In this document: positions 16,070-24,744 of the stretch, one piece after another
Layout of the letters: each line of letters starts with the position of its first letter
How positions within the stretch are numbered: the first letter of the stretch is position 1
From: Flexivirga caeni
Lineage (GTDB): Bacteria; Actinomycetota; Actinomycetes; Actinomycetales; Dermatophilaceae
NCBI RefSeq assembly: GCF_003724155.1
Contig: NZ_RJJQ01000026.1
Location: forward strand, 1-42,050
Direction of reading: 5' to 3'
DNA length: 42,050 nt
Position numbers and translations under genes: made by a program
The notes under the pieces: model-generated
The model's database searches: none
Seen by the model: only the letters and a program-made list of their open reading frames with translations
What the model was told of the DNA's origin: nothing

Positions 16070-16894
16070 TCAGTTCTTCTTCCGCCGCCCGGCCAGGATG
16101 CTGTATGCCGCGAGGATCACGCCGAAGAGGAAGATCAGCGTGCCCATGACGTTGACCTGTGCCGGGATGCCGAGCCGGGACGAGCCGTAGACCCAGAGTG
16201 GGAAGGTCACCGTCTGCCCGGCGTTGAAACTGGTCGTGACGAAGTCGTCGATCGACAGGGCGAAGGACAGCAGCGCACCGGCGAGGATGCCCGGCATGAT
16301 CATCGGCAGCGTCACCTTGCGGAACGCCACCATCGGTGTCGCGCCCAGGTCCAGTGCCGCTTCCCGCAGCGAACCGTCCAGCCCGGCCACCCGCGCCTGC
16401 ACCGTCACCGCGACGAACGGGATGCAGAACATGATGTGCGCCAGCAGGATCGTCCAGTAGCCGCGCGGGATGTTCAGTGTCAGGAAGAGTGACAGCAGGG
16501 ACGTGCCGAGCACCAGCTCCGGCGTGGCGATCTGGGCGAACACCACCAGGGAGACGCCACCCTTGCCGCGGAAGCGGTAGCGGCCCAGCGCCATACCGAG
16601 CGCTCCGCCGATGGCGACGGAGATGATCGTCGCCAGGACGGCGATGGTGAGCGAGTTCTTCAGCGCGTCGGTGAGTCCGCCGATCGCGAAGAGCTCCTTG
16701 TACCACTTGAGGGTGAAGCCCTGGAAGGTGATGTTGTAGCGGCCCTTGGTGTTGTTGAAGCCGAACAGGATCATCACGAAGATCGGCAGGCACAAGTAGA
16801 GCAGGACCGCCCAGGTGTAGACCGGCAGGATGTAGTAGGTCCACTTGCGCTTCGGCCGACGCGCCACGGGGGCGGATTTCACGGAGGTCGTCAT
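16070..16894 (-). CDS. potC: Polyamine-type ABC transporter permease, PotC-like
   Basis: Second inner-membrane subunit, 274 residues, with six hydrophobic segments and the binding-protein-dependent transport EAA loop (REAALDLGATPMVAFRKVTLP). The short C-terminal tail ends AGRRKKN. The ATG at 16894 overlaps the potB stop (ATGA). It is the last gene of the potA-potD-potB-potC unit. The family (spermidine/putrescine permeases) and neighbours fix the role as a polyamine-like substrate importer; the exact amine is unknown. Confidence 0.9.
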   Translation of the reverse strand: MTTSVKSAPVARRPKRKWTYYILPVYTWAVLLYLCLPIFVMILFGFNNTKGRYNITFQGFTLKWYKELFAIGGLTDALKNSLTIAVLATIISVAIGGALGMALGRYRFRGKGGVSLVVFAQIATPELVLGTSLLSLFLTLNIPRGYWTILLAHIMFCIPFVAVTVQARVAGLDGSLREAALDLGATPMVAFRKVTLPMIMPGILAGALLSFALSIDDFVTTSFNAGQTVTFPLWVYGSSRLGIPAQVNVMGTLIFLFGVILAAYSILAGRRKKN

Positions 16895-17796
16895 AGCGCC
16901 GCCGCCTCCATCACGTCCTTGGTGCCGAGCGCCCGGGCATAGGCGAAGATGCCGATCAGCAACGCACCCATCAGCGTGAACGACAGTGCCGACGCGGCCG
17001 GGTAATCGTTGTTGGTGAGGTAGAGCGTGTAGATGACATTGCCGATCATGGTGGTCTTCGCGCCGCCGAGCAGCTGAGCGTTGACGAAGTCGGACGCCAC
17101 CGGCACGAAGGTCATCAGCACGCCCGCGAAGATGCCCGGCACGGTCAGCGGCAGGACTATCCGCAGTAGTGCCTGCAGCTTGCTGGCATAGAGATCGTTG
17201 GCCGCTTCCATCAGCCGCGGGTCGAGCCGCTCGATGGAGACGTAGAGCGGCAGCACCATGAACGGCAGGTAGTTGTAGGTCAATCCGCAGATCACCGCGA
17301 CCGGGGTCGCCAGCAGGTGGAAGTCGGAGCCGACCAGGTGCAGGTGCTTCAGCGTGCCAAGCACGAACCCGTTGTCGGCCAGGATGAACTGCCACTGCAG
17401 CGTCCGGATCACGAACGACACGAAGAACGGCAACAGGATGATCAGCAGATAGGTCGACTTGTGCCGCCCGCCGCGCATCGCGATCCAGTAGGCCATCGGA
17501 TAGGCGAGCACGATCGTGAGCAGCGTGACGATGATCGCGTAGATGATCGAGCGGACGAACTGGTCGTGGTAGAGGCTGATCGTGTGCCAGTAGGTCGACA
17601 CGTGGAAGGTCTGGCTGAAGCCGTTGATGAAGTCGCCGGTCATCAGTGACAGCGACAGCAGGTAGACCATCGGTATGACGAAGAAGATCGCCAGCCACAG
17701 TCCGCCCGGCAGCGCCAGCCAGTAGCCGGTGAGCCGGCCGAGCCGCTGACGCAGCGGGCTGATCCGCACGTCGTCGTCCGGCAGTGCGCGGCTCAT
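16891..17796 (-). CDS. potB: Polyamine-type ABC transporter permease, PotB-like
   Basis: First inner-membrane subunit, 301 residues, six hydrophobic segments. The EAA-type loop reads LMEAANDLYASKLQALLRIVLP, here noted for its MEAANDL core. The cytosolic N-terminus (about 28 residues) precedes the first span GGLWLAIFFVIPMVYLL. GGAG lies nine bases before ATG 17796. It is coupled to potC by a four-base overlap and follows potD after 37 bp. Confidence 0.9.
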   Translation of the reverse strand: MSRALPDDDVRISPLRQRLGRLTGYWLALPGGLWLAIFFVIPMVYLLSLSLMTGDFINGFSQTFHVSTYWHTISLYHDQFVRSIIYAIIVTLLTIVLAYPMAYWIAMRGGRHKSTYLLIILLPFFVSFVIRTLQWQFILADNGFVLGTLKHLHLVGSDFHLLATPVAVICGLTYNYLPFMVLPLYVSIERLDPRLMEAANDLYASKLQALLRIVLPLTVPGIFAGVLMTFVPVASDFVNAQLLGGAKTTMIGNVIYTLYLTNNDYPAASALSFTLMGALLIGIFAYARALGTKDVMEAAAL

Positions 17797-17833
17797 CGCC
17801 CGGCTCCGTAACGCGTATGCCGCGACTCGATCA

Positions 17834-19096
17834 TCACGACTCGTAGACCGGCTCGAAGATCTGGTTCCATACCGGCACCTCCTCCGGCTTCAGCGTGGCG
17901 TAGCGATAGAGCTTGGATTCCATTGCCTTCGTGGGGAATACGAGCGGACTGTCGGCAATCTGCAGCAGCGACTCGCGGTCGTCCTTGTCCGTGGCGGCCT
18001 TCGCGTCGGCGAGGATGTATCGCTTGGCCTCCGGCACCGGCGTGAAGTAGTTGACATATTCGGCCACCATCGCCGCGATGTCCGGCTGGTAGTAGAAGTT
18101 GATCAACTCCATCGCGGCAACCGGGTTACTGGCGTAGCGAGGGATGCACAGGTTGTCGGTCCAGACGACCCCGCCCTGCTCGGGGACCACGAACTTCAGG
18201 TCGAGTCCGGGCGTGGAGGCGTTCGCCTGGAAGATGTCGCCCGACCAGGCCATCGTCACCCACAGGTCGCCTTTGGACAGTGGCGCAATGTAGTCCTGCT
18301 GGTAGTAGGCCCGCACGAGGCCCGAATTTCGTTGCTGGGTAAGTCTTTTGGCGGCTCGTCGCCAGTCGGACTCGGTCGACTTCGCCGGGTCGACGCCGAT
18401 GCCGACGATCGCCAGATTCGGCAGATCCTGGTTGTCGGCGAACATGCCGACCTTGCCCTTGAACGCAGGGTCGAAGAGGTCGTCGAAACTGGTGATCGGC
18501 CGCTTGACGTACTTCGGGTTGTAGGCGATGCCCGTGATGCCCGACTGCCATGGCACCGTGAACTTGTTCCCGGGGTCATAGGTCGGGTTCTTCACGGTTG
18601 GGTCGGCATACTTGAAGAAGTTCGGCATGCGCGAATGATCAAGCGGGACAAGGTAGTTCAGCTCGCGCATCTGCGTGAGGTAAATGCCGTTCGTCAGCAC
18701 CATCAGGTCGTAGCCCGTCGCCTGGTGGGAGGCGAGCACCGGCTGGATCGAGCCGACGAAGGAGTCCATGTCCTGGATGACTTCTTCGTACTTCACCTTG
18801 ATGCCGGTCGCCTTGGTGAACGCGTCGACCGACGGATGGGTGTTGCGACCGTGCACCTTGCCGACATCGATGTAGAGCGGCCACTGCGCCCAGTCGACGA
18901 ACTTGGTCGGCTTCTTGTCCGCCCAGTAGCCCTCGGGTATGACGCTGGCTCGCGCACCGGCCACCGAGCAGCCCGCGAGCAGTCCGGCGCCGGCCATCAG
19001 CCCGGCCGCGTGGATGATATCGCGGCGGCTGAAACGGCGCTGCGTCATACCCCGCAGATCGGCCTGGGCCAGCGGGTCGAGTTCAGCCGGCGTCAT
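17834..19096 (-). CDS. potD: Polyamine-type ABC transporter substrate-binding lipoprotein, PotD-like
   Basis: Extracellular solute-binding lipoprotein, 420 residues. The N-terminus has a twin-arginine-like QRRFSRRDI followed by a hydrophobic stretch and a lipobox LLAGC, so it is probably exported (possibly by Tat) and lipidated. The body shows the family pattern, including GYDLMVLTNGIY, VPWQSGITGIAYNP and MAWSGDIFQAN. The start is ATG at 19096 with GGGAG seven bases upstream, the same Shine-Dalgarno context as potA; an internal ATG at 19048 would leave the export signal intact too. It overlaps potA by 14 bases. Confidence 0.9.
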   Translation of the reverse strand: MTPAELDPLAQADLRGMTQRRFSRRDIIHAAGLMAGAGLLAGCSVAGARASVIPEGYWADKKPTKFVDWAQWPLYIDVGKVHGRNTHPSVDAFTKATGIKVKYEEVIQDMDSFVGSIQPVLASHQATGYDLMVLTNGIYLTQMRELNYLVPLDHSRMPNFFKYADPTVKNPTYDPGNKFTVPWQSGITGIAYNPKYVKRPITSFDDLFDPAFKGKVGMFADNQDLPNLAIVGIGVDPAKSTESDWRRAAKRLTQQRNSGLVRAYYQQDYIAPLSKGDLWVTMAWSGDIFQANASTPGLDLKFVVPEQGGVVWTDNLCIPRYASNPVAAMELINFYYQPDIAAMVAEYVNYFTPVPEAKRYILADAKAATDKDDRESLLQIADSPLVFPTKAMESKLYRYATLKPEEVPVWNQIFEPVYES

Positions 19097-20267
19097 CGGC
19101 AGCTCCCGTCCCGTCGGCCGGCGCGCCGGTCAGCAGCAGCGAATGCTGCGGCCGCCAGCTGAGCCAGACCTTCTCGCCACGGCGCGCGGTCGCCTCCGCG
19201 GTCGAGCCGTTCTGTTCCAGCACGGTGAGCGTCTCGCCGCCGTTGAGCCGGATCTCGTAGGTGTTGGAGGTGCCGAGGTAGACCATCTCCGACACGGTGC
19301 CCTGCACCGAGCACTCACGGTCGCCACTCGGCCGCTCACCGTGGGTGAGCACGATCTTCTCGGGGCGGACGCTGACGGTGATCTGGTCACCGACCGCACT
19401 GTCGTCGGCCGGCACCAGCACCCGGCCGTCGTCACCCGCATCGATCACGGCCACGCCGTCGGCATACGACGTGACGGTGCCCTCCATGATGTTCGATGTG
19501 CCCAGGAAGCCAGCAACGAAGCGAGTTTTCGGTCGCTCGTAGAGTTCCTGCGGGCTGCCGACCTGCTCGATAAGTCCGTTGTTCATGACCACGATGCGGT
19601 CGCTCATCGTCAGTGCCTCACCCTGGTCGTGCGTCACGAAGACGAAGGTGATGCCGACGTCGCGCTGGATGCGTTTCAGTTCCACCTGCATCGCCTGCCG
19701 CAACTTGAGGTCCAGGGCGGCGAGCGGTTCGTCGAGCAGCAACGCACTCGGCCGGTTGACCAGCGCCCGGGCCAGCGCGACCCGCTGCTGCTGCCCGCCG
19801 GACAACTGCTGCGGGCGGCGTTCACCTCGATCGGCCAGGCCGACGAGCTGCAGCATCTCCTCGACCCGCGAGTGCACCTCCGCCTTACCGATTCGCTTGC
19901 GTTCCAGGCCGAACGCGACGTTCTGGGCCACGGTCATGTGGGGGAACAGCGCGTAACTCTGGAAGACCGTGTTGACGTCCCGCTTGTATGGCGGCACGCC
20001 GACCTGGTTGCGGCCGTGCAGCAGGATCTCGCCGGCGGTCGGCTCCTCGAATCCGGCGATCATCCGCAGGGTGGTGGTCTTGCCGCAGCCGGACGGCCCG
20101 AGGAGGCTAAGGAACTCGCCCTCGCCGATCTCCAGGTCGAGCCGCTTGACCGCCTGGAAGGTCTCACTCTTGGAGAAGAACGTCTTCTCGACGCCACGCA
20201 GCTCAATGGCTGCCGGACCCTCCCCCGGTGCTGCATCGTGTGGTTGTGCGTGCATCTGACTCGTCAT
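19083..20267 (-). CDS. potA: Polyamine-type ABC transporter ATPase, PotA-like
   Basis: ATPase subunit, 394 residues. Walker A GPSGCGKTTT, Q-loop VFQSYALFPH, signature LSGGQQQRVALARAL, Walker B LLLDEPLAALD and the switch His in FVTHDQGEA are all present. A C-terminal TOBE-type domain spans about residues 270-380. It is the first gene of the minus-strand potADBC unit, with GGGAG seven bases before ATG 20267. It is divergent from the FAD oxidoreductase gene, so import and oxidation of the amine are likely co-regulated. Confidence 0.92.
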   Translation of the reverse strand: MTSQMHAQPHDAAPGEGPAAIELRGVEKTFFSKSETFQAVKRLDLEIGEGEFLSLLGPSGCGKTTTLRMIAGFEEPTAGEILLHGRNQVGVPPYKRDVNTVFQSYALFPHMTVAQNVAFGLERKRIGKAEVHSRVEEMLQLVGLADRGERRPQQLSGGQQQRVALARALVNRPSALLLDEPLAALDLKLRQAMQVELKRIQRDVGITFVFVTHDQGEALTMSDRIVVMNNGLIEQVGSPQELYERPKTRFVAGFLGTSNIMEGTVTSYADGVAVIDAGDDGRVLVPADDSAVGDQITVSVRPEKIVLTHGERPSGDRECSVQGTVSEMVYLGTSNTYEIRLNGGETLTVLEQNGSTAEATARRGEKVWLSWRPQHSLLLTGAPADGTGAADDAG

Positions 20268-20295
20268 CGGTCAGCTCCCATCGAGGGTCATGGAA

Positions 20296-20336
20296 GTTCT
20301 TTCAGAACAGACACAGGAGAAACTGAGCCTCCTGTG
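20296..20336. promoter_or_regulatory. Inverted repeats in the potA/puuB divergent promoter region
   Basis: GTTCT-TTC-AGAAC (20296-20308) and CACAGGAG/CTCCTGTG (20312-20319 with 20329-20336, nine-base loop) lie side by side 29 bp upstream of potA. The rest of the 231-bp gap is AT-rich near 20400-20450. They are candidate operators for a shared regulator; binding is not shown. Confidence 0.4.
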
Positions 20337-20498
20337 CCACTGGCCTTCCGCTTGGCGAGTCACGATAGCGGCAGCAACGGTTCCCGCGGTGGTTTCCCAG
20401 AAAAATATTTGAAAATCGTGTGGAACGTCAGAATTTCGTGCGGATTCCGTCGCAAAACAGCTTGCGCGCCTTCGCTGTCATACGGGACGATCGCGGGT

Positions 20499-21854
20499 AT
20501 GACGGTGCGACCTCTGTGGTGGGACGGCGCGAAGACGGCCGACCGGCCCCCGATCACCGGCGACGTGACCGTCGACGTGTGCATTGTCGGAGCCGGTCTG
20601 ACCGGCCTCTGGTCGGCCTACTACTTGCTCCAGACCGACCCCACGCTGTCCGTGCTCGTGGTCGAGGCAGAACACACCGGGTTCGGCGCGAGCGGCCGCA
20701 ACGGCGGCTGGGTGTCCGCGCTCTACCCGACGTCGCCGGAGGTGCTCGCCGCCACGCACGGGGAGCGCGCCGCCCGCGACCAATATGCCGCGCTGCGCGA
20801 GAGCGTCGCGGAGGTCGGCCGGGTGGTCGCCGCCGAGGAGATCGATTGCGACTTCCAGCAAGGCGGCACTGTCGTGCTGGCGCGCACGCCCGCCCAGCTC
20901 GTCCGGGCGAAGGAGACGCTGGCGCATGCGGAGCACTGGGGTCTGGGAACGGTGCTGCTCGACGAGGACGAAGCCACCGCGCGGCTCGCCGCGACGGGCA
21001 CGCTGGGCGCCACCTACAACCCGCATTGCGCGCGGGTGCAGCCGCGGCGGCTGGTCGACGGTGTCGCCGCCGTGGTCGAGCGGCTCGGCGGTCGCATCGC
21101 AGAGCGCACTCCGGTGGCGTCGATCGCGAGCGGTGAGGTGCGCACCGTTGCCGGACCGATCATCCAGGCGCGCAACGTGATTCGCGCAACCGAGGCATGG
21201 TCGTCGCAGCTGCCCGGGTCGACCCGGGCGATCGCGCCGGTCTATTCGCTGATCGTGGCCACCGAGCCGCTCAGCGAGCAGCAGTGGGCGCAGATCGGGC
21301 TGGCCGAGCAGGAGACCTTCAGCGATCACCGGCACGTCATCGTCTACGGGCAGCGCACCGCCGACGACCGGCTGGTCTTCGGCGGGCGCGGGGCGCCATA
21401 CCACTTCCGCTCCGGCATCCGGCCGGAGTTCGACGAGGACCCGAAGGTCTTCGACACCCTGAAAACCACGTTGCGGCAGATGTTTCCGGTCCTGGCAGGA
21501 GTGCAGTACACCCACCAGTGGGGCGGACCTCTCGGCATACCCCGTGACTGGCAGCCCGGCGTCGGCTTCGACCCGGGCACCGGCCTGGGCTGGGCCGGCG
21601 GGTATGTCGGGGACGGTGTCGCGCTCACCAATCTCGCCGGACGCACGGTCGCCGAACTCGTGACCGGGCAGCGCACCGAGATCGCGAAACTCCCCTGGGT
21701 GCAACACCGTTCACGATCCTGGGAGCCGGAGCCGTTGCGCTGGATCGGGATCAACGCCGGGCTGCAGGTCGCCACTCTCGCCGATCGGGAAGAGCGGCTG
21801 ACCGGCAAACCGGCCCGGCTCGGCAAGGTGCTGACCTTCCTCACCGGCCACTGA
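20499..21854 (+). CDS. puuB: FAD-dependent oxidoreductase, gamma-glutamylputrescine oxidase-like
   Basis: DAO-family flavoprotein, 451 residues. The N-terminal FAD-binding motif is VCIVGAGLTGLWSAYYL, followed by VVEAEHTGFGASGRNGGWVS and a C-terminal GWAGGYVGDGVALTNLAGR that closes the flavin site. This matches the PuuB/glycine-oxidase branch. Its position back to back with a polyamine ABC transporter supports oxidation of an imported (possibly gamma-glutamylated) amine. The ATG at 20499 has only a weak GGGACGA upstream. The long frame running upstream from 18939 is antisense to potD/potA and was not included. No gamma-glutamylputrescine synthetase is in the window, so the substrate remains open. 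Confidence 0.82.
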   Translation: MTVRPLWWDGAKTADRPPITGDVTVDVCIVGAGLTGLWSAYYLLQTDPTLSVLVVEAEHTGFGASGRNGGWVSALYPTSPEVLAATHGERAARDQYAALRESVAEVGRVVAAEEIDCDFQQGGTVVLARTPAQLVRAKETLAHAEHWGLGTVLLDEDEATARLAATGTLGATYNPHCARVQPRRLVDGVAAVVERLGGRIAERTPVASIASGEVRTVAGPIIQARNVIRATEAWSSQLPGSTRAIAPVYSLIVATEPLSEQQWAQIGLAEQETFSDHRHVIVYGQRTADDRLVFGGRGAPYHFRSGIRPEFDEDPKVFDTLKTTLRQMFPVLAGVQYTHQWGGPLGIPRDWQPGVGFDPGTGLGWAGGYVGDGVALTNLAGRTVAELVTGQRTEIAKLPWVQHRSRSWEPEPLRWIGINAGLQVATLADREERLTGKPARLGKVLTFLTGH

Positions 21855-21908
21855 GCGGCCGCGGTACGTTCCCATCCGATCTCCAGCGTGATCGCATAGA
21901 ACGCTCCC

Positions 21909-22901
21909 ATGGTGGAAGCAGCAATCCCGTGGGAACGACTGGGGGCACTGGACTACGAAGCGCTCCGTGCCAAGCCCGACTCGAATGCCGTTGCGGCATA
22001 CCGGGCCTGGTGTGAGGTGCCCGGGTATGACGAGGCCACCGGCTTCGACGAGCAGAAGGCGCCCGTGCCGCAGCACAAGCCGGACAAGTCCTTGTGGCGG
22101 CAGCGCTATCGCCTGGGCGCGTTCGCCCAGGCGAACGGCTTGACCTATTCATTCCGGTCGAATCCGAAGCGCTGGCCGGGAATGCTCACCGAGCTTCCGC
22201 GACGCTGGGGTGGGAACTTCCGGGATCTCTCGAAGATCCGCGACGTGCTCGAAGGCAGCAGCACCGACGGCCGCCGGTTCATGGCCTGCGCCATGGAACT
22301 CACCCAGTGCGGAGGCGCTGTCACAGGACGCGACATCATCTTCAACCACTTCACCGTCGTGGCGGTGCAGACCGGCATCCCGACCAAGCAGGCCTACCTC
22401 AAACACCGGTTGCGCAAGCACCCGGACGCCCAGGATCCGGTCGAAGGGAACTTCTCCCTGGACAACCTGTTCCACACCATATGGACGCCCATGCCCGAGG
22501 AGAAGGCCGCCCAATATCGCGGCACCCGTCGCGTGCTCACGCCGGAGCTACTCGAGCTGATCTTGCGAATCGCCCCTGGTCACAACCTTTTTCTTTCGGG
22601 TGACTGGCTCTATGTGATGAAGCCCTACTCGTTCCGAGGCGAAGACAAGAAGAACGCCGACCCGGACGTGCTGCGGGAGCGTTTCGAGATCGCGGCGCAA
22701 CTCGGCCCCGCGCTGGCCGAAGCCAAGGCGACGCTCGCGAACAGGCCACGCCAGCAACCCAATCCGACGGGTGAGACCAAGAAGCAGCGCAAGGAGCAGG
22801 AGCGCCAGAGGCGCAACAGCGCCGAAGCCGACAAGAGGGCAATGGCCTTCGTGGAGAAGATGAAGCAGCAATATCTGGACGGCGGCGGCCAGGCGCGCTG
22901 A
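21909..22901 (+). CDS. Conserved-looking protein of unknown function
   Basis: Not recognised with certainty; 330 residues, no signal peptide or membrane span. The middle part (WPGMLTELPRRWGG, FMACAMELTQCGG, then VEGNFSLDNLF, TRRVLTPELLELIL and FLSGDWLYVMKPYSF) recalls a group of actinobacterial proteins in which an EGDF/EGNF segment precedes a TPDLM-type helix, but here without their membrane segments. The C-terminus from about 280 is a Lys/Arg/Glu-rich helix with coiled-coil character. No ribosome binding site precedes ATG 21909; TAGAAC six bases upstream may be a leaderless -10. It may share a transcript with puuB, 54 bp upstream. Confidence 0.7.
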   Translation: MVEAAIPWERLGALDYEALRAKPDSNAVAAYRAWCEVPGYDEATGFDEQKAPVPQHKPDKSLWRQRYRLGAFAQANGLTYSFRSNPKRWPGMLTELPRRWGGNFRDLSKIRDVLEGSSTDGRRFMACAMELTQCGGAVTGRDIIFNHFTVVAVQTGIPTKQAYLKHRLRKHPDAQDPVEGNFSLDNLFHTIWTPMPEEKAAQYRGTRRVLTPELLELILRIAPGHNLFLSGDWLYVMKPYSFRGEDKKNADPDVLRERFEIAAQLGPALAEAKATLANRPRQQPNPTGETKKQRKEQERQRRNSAEADKRAMAFVEKMKQQYLDGGGQAR

Positions 22902-23158
22902 GCCGGGACAGTTGACCCGGCAACGCCGGATGTGACGATGGGGTGTGGCGACCTCCATCGACCAGCCGCTCGCGTTCATCCGTGCCCCATCGGTGCGCCA
23001 CCGCCGACCGTCATCCCTGGTGCCGAACACCTGACACCGGTGAACAGCCCGGCAGCGGTCACCGCGGCGGTGCTCCGGTTGATCGGCCTGTCCGATCCGG
23101 GTGGCACCGCTCGTGGAAGTAGTGGTCCGGGCGCGACGTGAGCGAAAGGAAACAGCGC

Positions 23159-23707
23159 ATGGGACGACTGATCGAGGCAACACACGTGTCGCTGGGCGGC
23201 GAGATAGGTGACATCGCCTGGGCGTTTCCCTACCTGGACGCCGAGCACCAGCAGTATTCATGGGAGCTTCTCGAGTCCGCGGAGGCATTGCTCCTCGGAC
23301 GCAAGACCTACCAGGGACTGTCGGCAGCATATCCGGCGATGGAGGCGACCGCCGAGGGCGTCTTCGGTGAGTTCGTGCATCGGATGAACACCATCCCGAA
23401 ATATGTCGCGACGACTACGCTGACTGAATTTTCCTGGAACGCAAGCAAACTCGGCGCAGATGTGGTGGAGGCGGTGCGTGCGCTGAAGGCGGAAGGTGAC
23501 TTGGTGAAATTCGGCACCGGCCCGCTGGACGCGCTACTGCTGGAGCACCGGCTCGTCGACGAATACCACTTCTGGCTGGCACCGGTGGTGGCGCCGGCGA
23601 CCGTACAGCCACTGTTCGAGGGCGTCACGGGCGCACCGTCATTGACGCTGGCCGATGTCACGCGATTCGCCAGCGGCGTCGTCGCGCTGCGGTATACCGC
23701 GCCGTGA
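23159..23707 (+). CDS. Dihydrofolate reductase family protein (RibD_C superfamily)
   Basis: Small cytosolic reductase-fold protein, 182 residues. Family features: MGRLIEATHVSLGG (first strand; the usual SLDG is SLGG here), ALLLGRKTYQGL, the phosphate-binding LVKFGTGPLDALLLEHRLVD and EYHFWLAPVVA. These place it in the YyaP/YwjB-like group, whose substrates are mostly unknown. The ATG at 23159 with AAAGGAA upstream is preferred over a GTG at 23138. The 257-bp gap before it has no other credible gene. Confidence 0.82.
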   Translation: MGRLIEATHVSLGGEIGDIAWAFPYLDAEHQQYSWELLESAEALLLGRKTYQGLSAAYPAMEATAEGVFGEFVHRMNTIPKYVATTTLTEFSWNASKLGADVVEAVRALKAEGDLVKFGTGPLDALLLEHRLVDEYHFWLAPVVAPATVQPLFEGVTGAPSLTLADVTRFASGVVALRYTAP

Positions 23708-23729
23708 TCCCTCACCTCCCCCGTTCTCG

Positions 23730-23797
23730 CGAGTGACGGCTTCCTCGGCGAGCGACGGCGCAATTACGCCGTCGCTCGGCGTACTCGCCGTCACTCG
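23730..23797. terminator. Nested inverted repeat between convergent genes
   Basis: Inner stem CGAGCGACGGCG (23749-23760) pairs perfectly with 23767-23778 around a CAATTA loop. Outer arms CGAGTGACGGC (23730-23740) and 23787-23797 also pair perfectly. Four near-copies of CGAGYGACGGC are therefore arranged two forward, two reverse. The structure overlaps the stop of the minus-strand gene and most simply acts as a bidirectional terminator. Confidence 0.75.
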
Positions 23798-24246
23798 GTC
23801 GCGGATTTCAGGCCGCCGTCTCCCCGTGGCGCGTCGAGCAGCGCGTCGATGTCCGCGACGATGGAGTCCGCTCCCCACCCCGTGGCCGCAATGGTCCACC
23901 TGACGAACCTGGCGCGGGTCATGATGCCCACCTCGAATCGTGCGCGCACCACGAACGACTTCGCGCCCGTCATCAGCACAGCGGCGCCCGAGATGCAGAA
24001 ACCACGAGGAATCCTCATCTTCGGACCGAGCGCTGGATAGATCGTGACCTGGTCATCGGTGAACACCAACCGCGTCCGCACGCTGATCACCACGTCGACG
24101 CACCCCAACACCACGAACGCGATCGCCGCGGTGAGCGGGGCCGAGTTGAGGACCAGCAGCCCACCAATCGCCGTGAACCCCACACCGATCGGAATCCCCG
24201 CCCATCGCGAACCGGCGGATCGATACGTCACGGAGCCGGCCTGCAC
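23791..24246 (-). CDS. Small membrane protein with PH-like C-terminal part
   Basis: Not a named family; 151 residues. Two adjacent hydrophobic segments (WAGIPIGVGFTAIGGLLVL and AAIAFVVLGCVDVVISV) form a hairpin in the membrane. The following beta-rich stretch (RLVFTDDQVTIYPALGP, MRIPRGFCISGAAVLM) resembles PH-like domains of small actinobacterial membrane proteins. It starts at GTG 24246 with little ribosome-binding signal, so the true start could be the GTG four codons in. It is convergent with the reductase gene. Confidence 0.6.
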   Translation of the reverse strand: MQAGSVTYRSAGSRWAGIPIGVGFTAIGGLLVLNSAPLTAAIAFVVLGCVDVVISVRTRLVFTDDQVTIYPALGPKMRIPRGFCISGAAVLMTGAKSFVVRARFEVGIMTRARFVRWTIAATGWGADSIVADIDALLDAPRGDGGLKSATE

Positions 24247-24420
24247 ACGTCCATCATCGCCGCACCACCTTGCGTATGACGAGAGGTTGTCGCTATCGAA
24301 GGTCGCGCCAGGCTGGCCGGCGTCACCAGCCGCCCGATGCGTTCGCGCGTCAAAGACGAATGACCTTCACCTGTCGCGGGTAAGGCCAGGAATAACCGCA
24401 ACGAGAGAGGAGTGGTTGCC

Positions 24421-24636
24421 ATGAGCACCACGAACGACGGCCAGCGCGCGAAGGTCGACCAGCCGGACGGTGGCCCCGGCTCGCACCCCGCGGACGGTGG
24501 CGGCGAAGAGAACGATGTGGCCAGCGGAGGCGTCAGCGAACGCGCTCACGACGAGGACTCCTCGCGCGACGCCGATTCCGAACGTGACGTGAACCCCGAT
24601 CGCGACGTGCACGGAGATCCCGAAACCCCAGCCTGA
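24421..24636 (+). CDS. Small acidic disordered protein
   Basis: 71 residues, rich in Asp, Glu, Ser and Gly, with repeated RD/SERD-type pairs towards the C-terminus (DADSERDVNPDRDVHGD). No hydrophobic segment is present. ATG 24421 has GAGAGGAG at good spacing, which is the main reason to accept it as a gene. It is probably intrinsically unstructured, with no function assignable. Confidence 0.55.
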   Translation: MSTTNDGQRAKVDQPDGGPGSHPADGGGEENDVASGGVSERAHDEDSSRDADSERDVNPDRDVHGDPETPA

Positions 24637-24681
24637 CGCAGCCTTCCCGGCATACACCTTCCGGCGGCGATACTTGCCGGT

Positions 24682-24744
24682 ATGACGGCGACCAAGGTGC
24701 AGACTGCCCGGCGCGCCCGGGTTCGGCGGAGACTGCGATCGTGA
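24682..24744 (+). CDS. Possible leaderless 20-residue upstream peptide
   Basis: MTATKVQTARRARVRRRLRS. The ATG lies seven bases after GATACT (24669-24674), the spacing of a leaderless transcript. Its TGA overlaps the GTG of the AAA ATPase gene (GTGA), so ribosomes finishing this peptide could start the ATPase. The peptide is strongly basic. It may be only a coupling device, or chance. Confidence 0.35.
   Translation: MTATKVQTARRARVRRRLRS

Noticed and set aside
18939-20498. Very long plus-strand open frame upstream of the FAD oxidoreductase
   Set aside because: It is antisense to potD and potA with Arg/His-rich composition; the flavoprotein begins clearly at ATG 20499 with a normal N-terminal FAD motif.
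22932-23141. 69-codon frame before the DHFR-like gene
   Set aside because: Pro/Gly/Ala-rich, no ribosome binding site, no resemblance to known proteins; more likely leader DNA.
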